Assembly: GCA_028583685.1 (NCBI GenBank)
Contig: JAMXIF010001253.1
Coordinates: forward strand, 35,289,230 to 35,353,229
DNA length: 64,000 nt
Direction of reading: 5' to 3'
Source of the DNA: Petaurus breviceps papuanus
Taxonomy: Eukaryota > Chordata > Mammalia > Diprotodontia > Petauridae
In this document: positions 47,780 to 59,465 of the stretch, in pieces
Layout: the number at the start of each line of letters is the position of its first letter
How positions within the stretch are numbered: position 1 is the stretch's first letter
Translations under genes and position numbers: made by a program
The notes under the pieces: model-generated
What the model was told of the DNA's origin: nothing
Databases searched by the model: none
Seen by the model: the letters and a program-made list of their open reading frames with translations, nothing else

Positions 47780-47960
47780 CAAGATTTATTTCACATCACA
47801 CTCTATGCTAAGCATTGATGATACAAAGAAAAGTAATAGTCCCTACCTTCAACGAACTCGCATTTCAATGGAGAGAGAACATATACATATGTAGAGGCAT
47901 GCAAGATATTAAGAGAACTGAGTAATATTGTACATTTGTATAGTACTTTTTCTTTTTTAC
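47780..47960 (-). mobile_element. L2 3'-end fragment, reverse
   Basis: 'cactctatgctaagcattgatgatacaaagaaaag' then 'ccctaccttcaacgaactcgcatttcaatgg'. Confidence 0.65.
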
Positions 47961-48179
47961 TATGTATAAATACCTTAGAGAATATTAGAACCAGGTTTTT
48001 GCGGGGAGAGAAGCAAGGAAAAAATCTAACATTCTCAGATATGGGTAGGATTTGAGAGGGAAATAAGTATTGTTGCTTATTAGGAATAATATATAAACTG
48101 GTTATTTTGGGGGTGACATTCTCATTCTTTAGTCAAATTTATGCTCATCATTCTAACTGATATTTATGTAACATTGTCG

Positions 48180-48370
48180 AAAGTGAAGGAGGACCCACAT
48201 TTGAGTCCTAATTCTACTACTTATATGTAGTGGGATAAAGGTTAATTTAGCCTTCCTGTGACTCAGTTTTTTGCCTCTAAAATAGGGAAAATTAACAACA
48301 GTGAAGCTACTTACTTCATGGATTGTTGTAAGCATTAAAGCAGAAAATATGCATAGAATGTTTTTCAAAG
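48180..48370 (+). mobile_element. MIR-class SINE
   Basis: 'cctgtgactcagttttttgcctc', 'aaaatagggaaaattaacaac', 'ggattgttgtaagcattaaa'. Confidence 0.65.
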
Positions 48371-48434
48371 TGATATATATATATATATGCTATTACTTTG
48401 CCAACATTAAAAAATAAAATATAATATGTTAGAT

Positions 48435-48625
48435 AGAGAATTTAGACAGTAAGATCAGGCTTCAAGTTCTACCTCTGACAAATAGATTCTGTGTGACCCT
48501 GGCAACTCATTTAATCTCTTGGAGTTCTTGCAATTCTAAGACTTCAGGTTGCAGAAATGGTGGTAACCTACATTGGTAGAGGGATAAAGTTTCTGAGAAT
48601 GGATATTCCAAGTGCAAGAAAGGGA
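48435..48625 (+). mobile_element. tRNA/CORE-type SINE, same family as 44645
   Basis: 'gcttcaagttctacctctgac', 'tgtgtgaccctggcaactcatttaatctc', 'ttgcagaaatggtggtaacctacattggtagagg'. Confidence 0.6.
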
Positions 48626-49394
48626 AGTCATTGTGTCAATAATTGAATTCTTGCAGACACATATGACAGAGGCAGATATGGGCTTGCTTATTTAAACTAA
48701 AATAGGACCTCGTGAACTTTATTCCTGAAACCCAAACTCCCATGCATAAAGAGGAATTTGCCAATTCTTGAACTGTGAGATGTCAGAATCCAGAAGTTAA
48801 AAAAAAAAGATATGAGATTTCTCACACATGGTTAGGCTTAAGGGTTGTATCATCAGTAACTCCAGTTTCAGAATTCATGGAAACTGCATTTCCACCCAGA
48901 AAATGTGTATTACAGGGTTAGAATCTGTACATGGAATATAAATTTCTAGAGAAAAAGGGAAGATGTATTGGGCAACACCCACACTGGAAGTTTTTTCACG
49001 AATAACCTCAAATTTAACACTTGAGGGTAAAGAATTACTAGAGAGCAGCAGGTTCTCAAAGTGACATGTCTCTTGAAAAGTAATCAAATAGTTCAAATAG
49101 CCCTTGCAGCTGGAGGAAAGGAGGGTTTAGTAGGAAAGGTAAAGGCAACAAAAGAGAGGGGAAAGAAATCAATATTTTGCTATTCTCTATCTATTAAAGT
49201 GGCTTATTTAGACAATTCACTTTGATGAGAAGGCAGTAATATGTCTAACAAACATAAATTTGATTTGCCATCTAAGGTGATTATAAACCAAGGGGTCTGA
49301 TAGAAATTGAGGAAGGACCAAAAAGACTTTGCTGAAGATCTTGGGATTAATTTAGAAAGTCAGAGTATTGACCGTTTCAGCAGGCTCAAAATTC
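48626..49394. other. no gene recognised
   Basis: Unique-looking sequence without a supported feature. Confidence 0.4.
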
Positions 49395-49795
49395 AGTACT
49401 ATTTGGTAATTAAGGCTCTTCCAAGTTAGCTGTTCTCTACTTTTCTAGACCTATTATATTTATTCCTATATCCACAATATAAGGCCCAGATACACTGACT
49501 CCCTTATTGTTTATCACACAGGGCTCCCCATCTTCCAAATCCATACCTTTGTACTATTCTCTCATATACCTGAAATATTTTCCTTATACTCTTAATTTCC
49601 TTCCCTTCCTTCCAAATTCAGCTCAAATCCCCACTTTCTGAAGTTCTTTGTCATTACACCCAATTGCTAGTGCCTTTTCTCTGTTATTAACTTCCATCTG
49701 CTCTCTAGATATCCAGTATGTGTTTCTGACTTTCTTTGTATCCTCACTTCTTAGTATATAAGTGCTTTATAAATGTTTGTTGACTAATTGAATTA
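49395..49795 (+). mobile_element. L2 LINE 3' part
   Basis: 'ccaaattcagctcaaatccccactttctgaagttctttgtcatt' and 'ctagtgccttttctctg', then 'ataagtgctttataaatgtttgttgact'. Confidence 0.75.
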
Positions 49796-50949
49796 TGTAC
49801 TCTAATTTTTGCTATCCAAACATTTGTATTCGTAGGTGCATGGATTTAATATATATGAAAGCTTTAATATTCTAAAATGTTAGTACATCTGACTTTCAAA
49901 ATTATTAATATGTAGGATAGGTAGAGTATTTATAAATTCTTCAATGCTTTGTAATTATCTAAAGATTTTTATTTTTTTTCTGATAAATGACCACTTCGGT
50001 AACTGGGAAAGCAAAGATACATTCATTTCATGCTTTGTCATTTCTCCCATTGAACACTTCATGGACAAAGGCAAAGATCATGGCCATAAAACAGAAGCAA
50101 AAGTCTTTTCGTTCCCATAAGCCAAAAGCCAATATTGAGTTTTTGTACAGTGACTGGAATAGCAAGTTAGCTTTGAATACAAAAATCCTAGAAAGGGAGA
50201 GGACCCTCAAAGATTGATCAATATCTCTGAGGTGAGTAATTTTTGTGCATTTGGGTTAAAGAGAATTATTGTAGTCTCAGATACCTGGTGCCTAAAATAA
50301 AGCAAAGAGAATGAACGATTTTGAAAGTGTAATACTGAGGAAAGAGAGAGAACCTGGAATTAAGCTTCATGATGTCTTTGTTCCTTTTTTGCCAAGTAGC
50401 AATCATGTGCCCTCTGCTGGGGTAGAATTACTGCCAAGTAAATTATAGTAAACCAGCAGAGAGAGATTTGCAGCTGCAAGTACAAGGGTCACAGGGAATA
50501 TGTAAAGAAGAAGACACAGAGAGAAGCCTACAATGAATACCACTACTGCACCCTCTCTCTCCTCTCCTCCTTTGCCTCTCTCTCTCTCTACTTTGCTCTG
50601 CCTCTCTTACTCTTTGTTGATTATTTGAGGAAAAATCATTTATGTGTATGTTCCTTTTTTGCCTTGGTAAGGAGTTCAAGTGACTCCTGCAATCTGCATA
50701 ACTGTGTCTGATAACTGAAAGACTGCAAATGATCTACCTACCTACCTATCTATTTTAATTGTATTAATTTAATATATCTAAGCATTGAAGAACTCATGAA
50801 CACTACCTATTTTTATTTTAATTTGAAAAATTGACATAATACATTATCTTTCAATATTAAAGCTTCAGGAACTCTAATAGAACCTAGCCTAAAGAGGAGA
50901 GTAAGACCATGGGAAAGGTATCCTTAATGGCTCTGCTCTACTTTACCTG
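49796..50949. other. no gene supported; CT-rich patch near 50550-50620
   Basis: A 76-codon frame at 49987-50217 is basic and lacks a recognisable domain. The imperfect CTCTCT patch is simple sequence. Nothing else was assigned. Confidence 0.4.
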
Positions 50950-51550
50950 AGGTACTTTCCCCATAAGGCATAGATTTCCCATATCTCCAATATTCTACCA
51001 GCCTTTCCTGCTCATGAACTAGCCAACTAAAAAACTAGTCTTTGGCTCCTCTGCTACCATTTCTCTTTTCCACCTTTAGGACCTTAGCTAACTGTGCTAT
51101 CCAAAGATCTGTCCTTGATTATCTTCACTTTCATTTCTGTAATTTTCCCCTTGTCAATTTAACTCATTCCCAAGACTTTCTTTACCACTTCTGAGTAGGT
51201 GGCTCCCAAATAATCATCTCTAATCCTAACCATTTAAAAAATAATCTCCTGGTTCATATTCCTAACTGCCTACAAGACATCTCCACTTAGGTGTTTTAGT
51301 AGTACCATGCATTGTACTTATCCAAAACAGAGTTTAAAATCTTTTCATCTAAACATGTAATTATAATTTCACTATATCTCCTATATTTATAACCAAGTTG
51401 AATGACCATATCTCCTATATTTATAACTAAGTAGAATGTAAGTTCCTCAAAGGAAAGGACTCTTTCCTTTTGGTATTTGTGTCTCCCACATTTTACCCAG
51501 TGCTTGATAAATAGTAGGCACTTAGTATATACTTGTTTATTGACTGACTG
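50950..51550 (+). mobile_element. L2 LINE, post-RT region to 3' end
   Basis: 'gtccttgattatcttcactttc', 'aactgcctacaagacatctccac', 'cttatccaaaacagagtttaaaat', then 'gaatgtaagttcctcaaaggaaagg' and 'agtaggcacttagtatat'. Also contains a local duplication of the phrase TATCTCCTATATTTATAAC (near 51375 and 51410). Confidence 0.75.
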
Positions 51551-51554
51551 AAGC

Positions 51555-51715
51555 AGAAAAGCAACTGGCTTGGGAGTTAGAACATCTAAATTCAAATTTG
51601 TTTCTTGCCCCTTCTACCTCTGTGATATGGGGCAAGTCATTTAACTCCCTATAACTTAGTTCCTTCATTTGTTGTATAAAATGAACTCTAAGCCTTCTAA
51701 GTCTAACATCCTATG
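51555..51715 (+). mobile_element. MIR/Ther-class SINE
   Basis: 'ggcttgggagttagaacatctaaattcaaatttg', 'ggggcaagtcatttaactcc', 'taagccttctaagtctaacatcctatg'. Confidence 0.7.
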
Positions 51716-52017
51716 TTGAAATTGTACAGTAAAATTCCCAACTTTTACCAGGAACTCACTGACTACAATGGGGATATTCCTCCATTACACTGACTTATAT
51801 TAACGTTAACTGACCATAAAGTTCAATGACTATAATCCAGGTGGTCTTCAGGCTAATAGGTTTCTATGTAACAGCTATTACCTATGGATCCTCCATCATA
51901 AAATTAAAAATAAAAATAAAACTTTGTATCTTCCACATCCTACTTCAAAAGAAAAGGCCTCATACCTGTCCCACAAGTCCAATGGCTCCATATTCAATTT
52001 CTCCTCCTCATCCTTCA

Positions 52018-52053
52018 TGTTCTATCTCTTTCTTTGTCTCTGTCTCTGTGTCT

Positions 52054-52116
<63 letters not shown>

Positions 52117-52149
52117 GTGTCTCTGTCTCTCTGTCTCTGTCTCTCTCTG

Positions 52150-52182
<33 letters not shown>

Positions 52183-52183
52183 G

Positions 52184-52220
<37 letters not shown>

Positions 52221-52279
52221 GTCTCTCTCTGTCTCTCTCTGTGTCTCTCTGTCTCTCTGTCTCTCTGTCTGTCTGTCTG

Positions 52280-52326
<47 letters not shown>

Positions 52327-52426
52327 NNNNNNNNNNNNNNNNNNNNNNNNNNNNNNNNNNNNNNNNNNNNNNNNNNNNNNNNNNNNNNNNNNNNNNNNNN
52401 NNNNNNNNNNNNNNNNNNNNNNNNNN

Positions 52427-52469
<43 letters not shown>

Positions 52470-52486
52470 TCTCCCTCTGTCTCCAT
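52018..52486. repeat. long (CT)n / (CTGT)n tract with a 100-N gap
   Basis: CT repeats with interspersed TGTCTC units are broken by exactly 100 N at 52327-52426, which looks like a fixed-size scaffold gap. Apparent Leu/Ser or Arg/Glu proteins here are simple-repeat artefacts. Confidence 0.95.
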
Positions 52487-53094
52487 TTGTGCTGTAGTGT
52501 TACTATGGCCATTACTATCAGGTCACATTTCAGATATCCAAGCCAATCCTTTTCAACATCCTTAAAAAAGCAATATACAAATATAAAGGCAAAAACAGAT
52601 AGTTTCTCCATTATCAAATTTCTTTACTTCTTCCTACATATGCTTAGCTAGGTGAACTAAGGCCTCAAAAAGATTTTTTGACAGCAACATTTTTTCAAAA
52701 TTATTTTCTGATCTTTCCATGTCCCTAGAATAGGCAGGAGGCTAATAAGTTAAGTAAAATATATCTGAGTCAACATTGAAAGAGGGTTTTATTACCACTG
52801 TTGAGGCTAGGAGGAGGGGAAAGGGGGACTCAGGTTAAAGAAAGATATTAGTACAAGACTTTGACTTTCCAAAAGGAATATTTCATTGCACAATAGAGAT
52901 AATTACTAGTGTCTAGCTCTTTCACATTAGTAAAAGAGCTTTATGAAGTTCAGCCATCTCATGGTTAATAACCCAATTGGGGCCTTAAGAGAAGGAACAA
53001 TTTCCACTTCTGCCCCATCCATAAAAGGTTTGATCTTGTTAGTCATTTATATTTGTTTCATCTGCAGTCAACGTCAACTAATTCTGAGCTTTAA
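52487..53094. other. no gene recognised
   Basis: Unique-looking sequence. Confidence 0.4.
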
Positions 53095-53215
53095 CAAGTC
53101 AACAAACATTTATTAAGAAATTACTATGTACCAAACGGAATGCTAAATGTTAGAGCAAAGAATTAAATGCCAGAAAACCATCCTTACTATCAAGGAATTC
53201 ACAGTCTATGCTTCT
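53095..53215 (-). mobile_element. L2 3'-end fragment, reverse
   Basis: 'aacaaacatttattaagaaattactatgtacc', then 'tactatcaaggaattcacagtc'. Confidence 0.65.
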
Positions 53216-53755
53216 TGATTTGACTACGATATCTTCCAGCCTTTTGAAAGATACAATCACTCATCTACCTTAGATGATTTCTGAAAACTCCAAGAGAGAG
53301 ACAAAAATCCTAGCAGAAGACACAAGATGATGCTCATATGTGCAAAAGTCTCATTTACCAGTAACTTTGGTCAATGAAAATCTTTGACTGAAAGAAAAAG
53401 TTTAATTGACTTCTGAAATCAAATGAGGGCCAAGCTGAAAGTTTTCAGAAATAAATGGTTTCTCAGGAGAAACTGAGAGTTTCTGGTGGCAGGTCCCACA
53501 ACATAAATAATAGTTCAGTGAAGATTTTTTAAACTATTTTCAAAGATCTGTCTCATTGTTAATTTCTGACTGTGAAGAACATATGAGTTTAATTTTTCTT
53601 CTTAACCCTTTGCAATGCCAAAGATGTTCAGAGGTCAAGAATCAGAACTGCATGACCCACCTTTTAGGGACTTAACAGGGACTCAGACTGAAGACAGGAA
53701 ATGTAGTTTAGTAAAGGCCACAGAGTAGGCTTAGGCTAAATAAAGGGGAGTAAGT

Positions 53756-54581
53756 TTGGTAAAAGCCAAAGGACTTTTCATGTGGCTTATTTGGGGGACC
53801 CCAGAGTGGATTATCTCTGGAAGAAGAGGCTTTGGGACACATCTAACTCTATCAGACTCTGAAGTTGGAGCTGAGTCATTTCACACAGATTTAGGAGTTA
53901 GGGCAGAACCATCCTATGCATATTCTATGACCTGGGAAATACCAGCTTGGATGGAGTTTTCCCTTCCTCTGGGTAATAATCATCAAATATATCAGCCTAA
54001 GAACTCTCTAGACAAGTCATCTACCAAAAAAGGGTTAGATAGTCAACGTGGGAGGCTGTTTCAGCCTACCTTTCCTTTGTGTCAGATACATAATTAACCA
54101 TCCCAAAATTGCCAGGATGACAGGTAACTTCAAATGTGGACCCTGGAGAGTCAGACTAGGATCCCAGAATAAAAAATGTATCCAAAAGAAAATTTTTGAG
54201 AAGTAATTCATGGGAAAAGAAATCTCAAATACTGAAGCTATATTGTCAATATCTGGGAAGGATAATCTGTTTCTCCCTCAGTTTCCCCCCCCTCAATATT
54301 GTTTACAAATGAAAAAAGGTGAATTAACAAGGATTATTTTAGTAACAGATTCCAGACTTGTGAAAGAGGAGAAAAGTTCATATATTTGTGACTAGTTTTT
54401 GCTGGGGATATGCATCACAGGTCTATACTGCCCTGCCTACCACACCCTGCTACCCTTTCAATGGCAGTTTCAATGTAAGAGTGATGGCTCATGGTACATT
54501 ATACCCCTGGTAACTCAGCTTCATTTGGAGATGTGTTATTCTGAAGCCAACCAGAGAATAATTGACTTCTATGATATCTGA
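53756..54581 (+). other. three adjacent short open frames of unknown origin
   Basis: Frames of 113, 61 and 60 codons (53756-54097, 54210-54395, 54399-54581) follow each other in one direction. They have mixed, protein-like composition (TWEIPAWMEFSLPLGNN; LPFQWQFQCKSDGSWYIIP). I do not recognise the protein. They could be chance frames, a decayed mobile-element protein, or a relic of a host gene. No splice or promoter evidence. Confidence 0.2.
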
Positions 54582-54724
54582 GTAGAGTGCAAAGTATTTC
54601 CTTTGGAAAGTATGTTTGTAGGGAGAGATTGGAAGCATTTCTATCTCAGATAATGGTTGGATATTTAGCCAATGGTGGTGGTTGGGGGGATTGTCAGTGA
54701 ACTATAGTGTTAACAACTTTGGTT

Positions 54725-54900
54725 TCAAAGTCAGGGAGCTCTGTCCATAATCTTGATTTGGTCACTGACTAGCTGTGGGATACTAGACATATTGATTTCC
54801 TTTTCTTGCTTTCAATTACCTCAGCTACAAGATAAGAAACTTTGACAAAGTTATCCCTAATATCCCTTCCATCTCTAACATTCAAAATCCTATAATATAT
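54725..54900 (+). mobile_element. MIR/Ther-class SINE
   Basis: 'actgactagctgtgggatactagaca', then 'caattacctcagctacaagat' and 'atcccttccatctctaacattc'. Confidence 0.65.
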
Positions 54901-55249
54901 TGTGAGTTTTGGATATATAATACAGTGTACCTTAAGATTGCTTGAGGAAAACCACAACAAATCTCACCCCATCAAATGCTATTGACTCATATTCTTCTCA
55001 GAAGGAGTGCCATCACTTATGTCAGTGACTGACAGATTTCTTCAAGAAGGTTTCCTCCTCTGGGAAAGCATCTCCTATTTCTTTGGTCTTCTTCGATATA
55101 TAGCATCAATATGCAACAGTCCTGTAATTTCAAATCTTGGAACCCAGAACCATAATCCTAGACACTCTTATGAGCTACTTGACTTGACATTGGGTACTAC
55201 AGGAATTACTAGAGCTGTGTCTTAAAAAAAAAACAGAACTGCTTTGTTC
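54901..55249. other. no gene recognised
   Basis: Unique-looking sequence with an A-run near 55225. Confidence 0.35.
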
Positions 55250-56075
55250 AAAGGAGGAAAGAAGGTCTTCCAGATAATGAGAATATGAGCAGGGCATGGA
55301 AATTTAACAGTATAAAAGTGATCAGAGATAATAAGTAGATCAGCTTGAATTGAACATCAGATTAGGTAGAGGAATGATATGATCCCCTGATATAGAGAGA
55401 TAAGGAGATGAAATTTAATTCAATAGGCAGTATAGAGGCATTAAAGCAGTGTGGTGATATTATAAAAGGAGGTTTTGAAGAAGATGAAATTGTCAGCCAA
55501 ATATAGTATAGACTATAGTTGGAGTAAAAAGGGCTGAAGGCAGGAAAAGGGAGAGATTAAATGAAGAAAATATAAGTTGTTTGAGTAGTTCAGAAGTGAG
55601 AAGGGCCTTATCTAAATATCACTAATGTGGTGATGACCACAAAATATTTTGATAAGAGAATTTACAGGATTTGATTATTGGCAATGGGTGAAATGAAGAG
55701 TGAAAAATCAAATATGCCACTGGGGGTTGGGCTTGAGCTTGTGTGATGAGGAAAATTAATAATGCCATTAACAGAAAAAGGGACTCCTGGAAGTTCAGGG
55801 GGATTTTTTTGGTTGTTTGTTTTGTTTGTTTTACTGTTTGAGGAAGTAAAAAAGAGAAGTTATTTTGCATGCATTGAACTAGCTAATGAAAGGACATCCA
55901 GGTGATATCTAGTAGGCATCTGGAGATGTGGAACTGGCATTTGGGAGGTACCTCAAGATATATGTTGGAGATATGGCTACAGCTGGATCTTGGGAATGGA
56001 GGAGGGCTCAAAACTGAATTTTTAAAAAAGAAAGAATGGAGGAACTGAGGACTGACTGAAGCTTGAGGAAAAATC
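55250..56075 (-). mobile_element. L2 LINE fragment, reverse
   Basis: It matches the interior of the L2 at 27095-28870 in order and orientation: 'ggaatgatatgatcccctgata', 'ggaggttttgaagaagatgaa', 'gtagttcagaagtgagaagggc', 'acatccaggtgatatctagtaggcatctgg', 'ggagatatggctacagctggatctt'. Decayed. Confidence 0.7.
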
Positions 56076-56145
56076 ACAATTAAAGCATAAAGAGGCAAAA
56101 AGAAAGTATCAATCATGGTTCAATAAAGAGATAAAGAGAGTACAG

Positions 56146-56640
56146 TGTCGCAAAATCCAAGGCACAAAACTTTATTGAGTAATGAAAAAAGGTGCAGAAA
56201 GATCAAAGGAATGAAGCCTGAGAAAAGGCTCTTATACTTAGTGGTACAAAGGAGCAGTTCATATATAGGTTATTCACAAAATGGGAAAACTAGTCATAGT
56301 AACAAATCCCTGAAAACTGCCCAAAAGTTATTCTTCTCTTATTGGAGATATGCCATGCCTCTCAGACTCAGAGTCAAATAAATCTAACGAAGAATCCAAA
56401 TTTTAGAATGGAAAGGAAAATGTAGACATTTTGACCACCTGTTTCAATCACACTTTGCCTAATACCATTGTATTCCTCCCTCCCTTAACAACTTGTCATA
56501 CCAATCTTTCCTGTCAAACTATAAAGTAGAGTCTAATCCTTTGACCTACTTATCAGTGAAAGGTTGGAGAGCACTACTAAATAGAAGTCACAAAAGCATG
56601 GTCATTGGATATATTAAAAATCTGGACTCTCAAACCCAAG
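56146..56640 (-). mobile_element. possible solo LTR, reverse
   Basis: On the - strand a TATAAG box (56236-56231) is followed about 60 bases later by AATAAA (56176-56171). The sequence GTTTTGTGCCTTGGATTTTG follows and ends ...CGACA at 56146. This is a typical promoter-polyA-U5 layout. The 5' boundary is uncertain, and no internal region or target duplication was seen. Fossil of unknown family. Confidence 0.45.
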
Positions 56641-57175
56641 GTTTGCCCTTGTGTTAAAATAGTATTGTTTTGGTTGTTTATATTTTAAATCCGAATTGTT
56701 AGCCAATCTGGGTAACCTAAAACTTTAAATCCTCAACTCTTTTCCTACACATCTTACTTCACTGACAAAATGTAGGTCATCTAACATGAGCTTTCTCAGA
56801 TTTCCTTCTCATGTTTTTTTTTTTAATTTCATTTGATACCTTTGGTTATACATTACTTTTTTTTACTAATATACTGCTCTGCCACAATTGAGTCCTTCTT
56901 TATAACTTAGAAAAAATTAAATAAAATTAACATAGCTTTTAAAATTAACAAAGCATTTGGAAAATACTTCATCCATAGTCCCATATAATTCCCATGAAGA
57001 GGTGGCCCATGTTTGATCCTTTTTTTCCCTAGGGATAAGACTGATAATTGATAATAATCAGCTTAATTGCCTTTCAGTTTCAACTCATTTATATAACTGT
57101 ATAACTGTAGTTGTTGTGCAGGTTGCTATCCTGGTACTGTCTACTCTACTTTGCGTCACTTCATATAGATCTTCC
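56641..57175. other. no gene recognised
   Basis: AT-rich unique-looking sequence. Confidence 0.35.
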
Positions 57176-57345
57176 AGGGGTGGCTAGGTGGCACAGTGAA
57201 TAGAGGACTGGCCCTGGAGTCAGGAGGACCTGAGTTCAAATCTACCCTCAAACATTTAATACTTACTATGTGAGACCTTGGGCAAGTCACTTAACCCCAA
57301 TTACCCTGCTTTCCCCTTCCAAAAAGTAAAAATAAAAATCTCCCA
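57176..57345 (+). mobile_element. MAR1-headed short SINE with A-rich tail
   Basis: GGGGTGGCTAGGTGGCACAG head, 'aggaggacctgagttcaaatc' B box, 'accttgggcaagtcacttaaccccaatt' CORE, then 'aaaaagtaaaaataaaaat'. Confidence 0.85.
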
Positions 57346-57869
57346 TAGTTCTCTGAATTTTCTATATCTATATTTTCTCATGATATGAGAGAATTTACTT
57401 ATATTTCTACATCACAGCTCAGCTATTACCAGTCAATAGATATTCATTTTCCTTCTGTACTTTGCTAACACAATGCAACAAACACAAAATATGTCTATTA
57501 ATATATTACAATATGTATTACCTTTCCGTGATTGTCCTCTTAGAATTAAATGGCTAGATAGTGATGGGATCACTAAAACAAAGGGGATAAAGACTTGAAT
57601 GACTCATCTGGAATTATTCCAAATGTCTGGACCATCTCACTGCCCCACCAACAAGGAATGATCATGCTAGTTTGGTAAAATCCATTCAATATTGTATTAT
57701 TTCAAACTTGTATAATTAGGAAGTAATATTTTAGTTCTTTGAATTTATCTCTCAGTGATTTTGAGAATTTTATATGGTCATTGATATTTCTTCTTTGAAA
57801 GTTATTTTGTTCAGATCCTGTGACCATTTATATATTTACCAATTCCTCAACCCTCAAAATTTCTGAGTA
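57346..57869. other. no gene recognised
   Basis: AT-rich unique-looking sequence. An element end such as 'ctcactgccccaccaacaaggaatgatc' may be part of an old L1 in reverse, not demonstrated. Confidence 0.3.
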
Positions 57870-58425
57870 AATACTCACCTCTTCTTCTTCCTTCTTGTCT
57901 CAGAAGAAAGAGGTACTCTTCTTCCAGCAGTATACTAACCATTTCACTTCTGATCTAGATTCCATTTCTTCCTGTCTCTTGGGAGACATTGTTCCATAAA
58001 TAATTCCTAACCTCATATGCATCTTCAGGCCCTCCCTTCCCATTTTCTTCTTCCCCGTTTTCTATATTATTACCTCTCCTGTAAAAAACAAACAAAAAGA
58101 AACAAAATCAGTTTTCCTTGGACTTTTCCTAACCTTGAGCTAATATCCTCTTCCTTTCATTTCATAATTCATTGGCTACAATCTGGCTTCTACCACTAAT
58201 ACTCTACTGAAATTAATATCTTGAATTTTTCCTCTTGAATTTTTTAAAATCCTTATCAGTCTTGACCCCTTTAAAGTGTTTTGCACTGACATACTATATT
58301 TTGAATATTTTTCCTCCCTTTGCACTCAACGATCCTATATTATCCAAGTTCCTCCCATAAATCTTTCACCATTCCTCTGTCTCCTTTCCCAGCTCATTTT
58401 CTTCTTACCTACATAACACCTACAT
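57870..58425 (+). mobile_element. L2 LINE, RT region, first part
   Basis: 'ttggctacaatctggcttctaccactaatactctactgaaa' is the L2 RT segment coding for a QSGF-type motif. 'accattcctctgtctcctttcccagctc' is the next L2 block. Frame broken. Confidence 0.65.
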
Positions 58426-58439
58426 GTTGGGATTCTGCA

Positions 58440-58625
58440 AAGTTACAATACCCTAGATTTAAAGTTATAATTTGTGGTCACCTAGTCCAATACTCTCACT
58501 TTGTAGATGAGGAAACTGAGACCCAGAGAGTTTGTCACTTACCAGAATGACTCACATAGTAGGCTTCTGCTCCATTATTTGAATCTAGAAACCCTGACTC
58601 CAATTCCATGAACACTCTCTATTAT
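58440..58625 (-). mobile_element. MIR-class SINE, reverse, inside the L2
   Basis: 'cacctagtccaatactctcactttgtagatgaggaaactgagacccagag', then 'aaccctgactccaattcc'. Confidence 0.7.
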
Positions 58626-58739
58626 AACAATCTCCTCCATAGGAAGGTCTGTTCTCATCCTTTTTGCCTTACTATATTATATCTCTAGGCATTTTTCATG
58701 CATTCCTAAAGTTTTATTCCATTAATTCTTTGTGGTTGA

Positions 58740-59010
58740 TCCTCAGATCAGTACCCACAGTGACTGACTACTGATGAATTTCATCCACAAATTTCTTCCT
58801 GTCTTCAAGAAAATCTCCACATTATTGTTAATCTGATATTTTAAAATGAACGTGTTCAAACTACAAATAATTATTTCCCTTTGGACTATTTAATTTTTTA
58901 TGATTGACTCATTTCTGTAAAAGAAACCACTACTTTCATTCACCTGAACTTGAAAGTGAAATCATCTTTGTCTTCTCCCTCTCTCACTCTCCATAATTAT
59001 GAAGTCACAA
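58740..59010 (+). mobile_element. L2 LINE, second part after the SINE
   Basis: 'tttaaaatgaacgtgttcaaact' and 'tctgtaaaagaaaccactactttcattcacctgaac', then 'atctttgtcttctccctctctcac', correspond to L2 sequence downstream of the part at 57870-58425. Confidence 0.6.
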
Positions 59011-59218
59011 ATACTTTTGATTTAATCTCCCAATCTGTCTTCTCTAACACACATTAACTTTCCTAAATAACATAGACTGTTGCAAAATCTTCCAGTGGAC
59101 AGGAGGGTTCATCCCCTTTTTACCCTTTAAGTACTTCTATTCAAGGCACTGGGCTTCATGCTGACAGATAAATGCCACTGCTTTAGAAGTGTGTTATTAA
59201 TAGAAGATAAGCATATAT

Positions 59219-59465
59219 GGAATCTAGGTGACACAATGCTTGGCCTGCCATCAGGAAGACCTGAATTCAAATCTGGCCTCAGACACTTACTAGCTATGTG
59301 ACCCCAGGCAAGTAACTTAACCCTGTCTGTCCCAGTTTCCTCATCTGTAAGATGAGTTGGAGAAGGAAATGGCAAAACAGTCCAATATCTGTGCCAAGAA
59401 AACCCCAAGCAGGTTCATGCAGTGTTGGACATGACTGAAACAGCTCAATAATAACAACAACAAAT
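59219..59465 (+). mobile_element. MAR1-type SINE, full length
   Basis: Head 'ggaatctaggtgacacaatg', B box 'ctgaattcaaatc', CORE 'cccaggcaagtaacttaaccctg', 3' half 'gttggagaaggaaatggcaaaac' and 'tgccaagaaaaccccaagc', then the tail 'aataacaacaacaaat'. Confidence 0.85.

Noticed and set aside
49987-50217. 76-codon basic frame
   Set aside because: No domain, no promoter or splice context, and its length is near chance expectation for AT-rich DNA.
52015-52651. Long frames encoding Leu/Ser-rich or Arg/Glu-rich proteins on both strands
   Set aside because: They are translations of a (CT)n tract and run through 100 N. Every frame of such a repeat is open, so this is not coding evidence.
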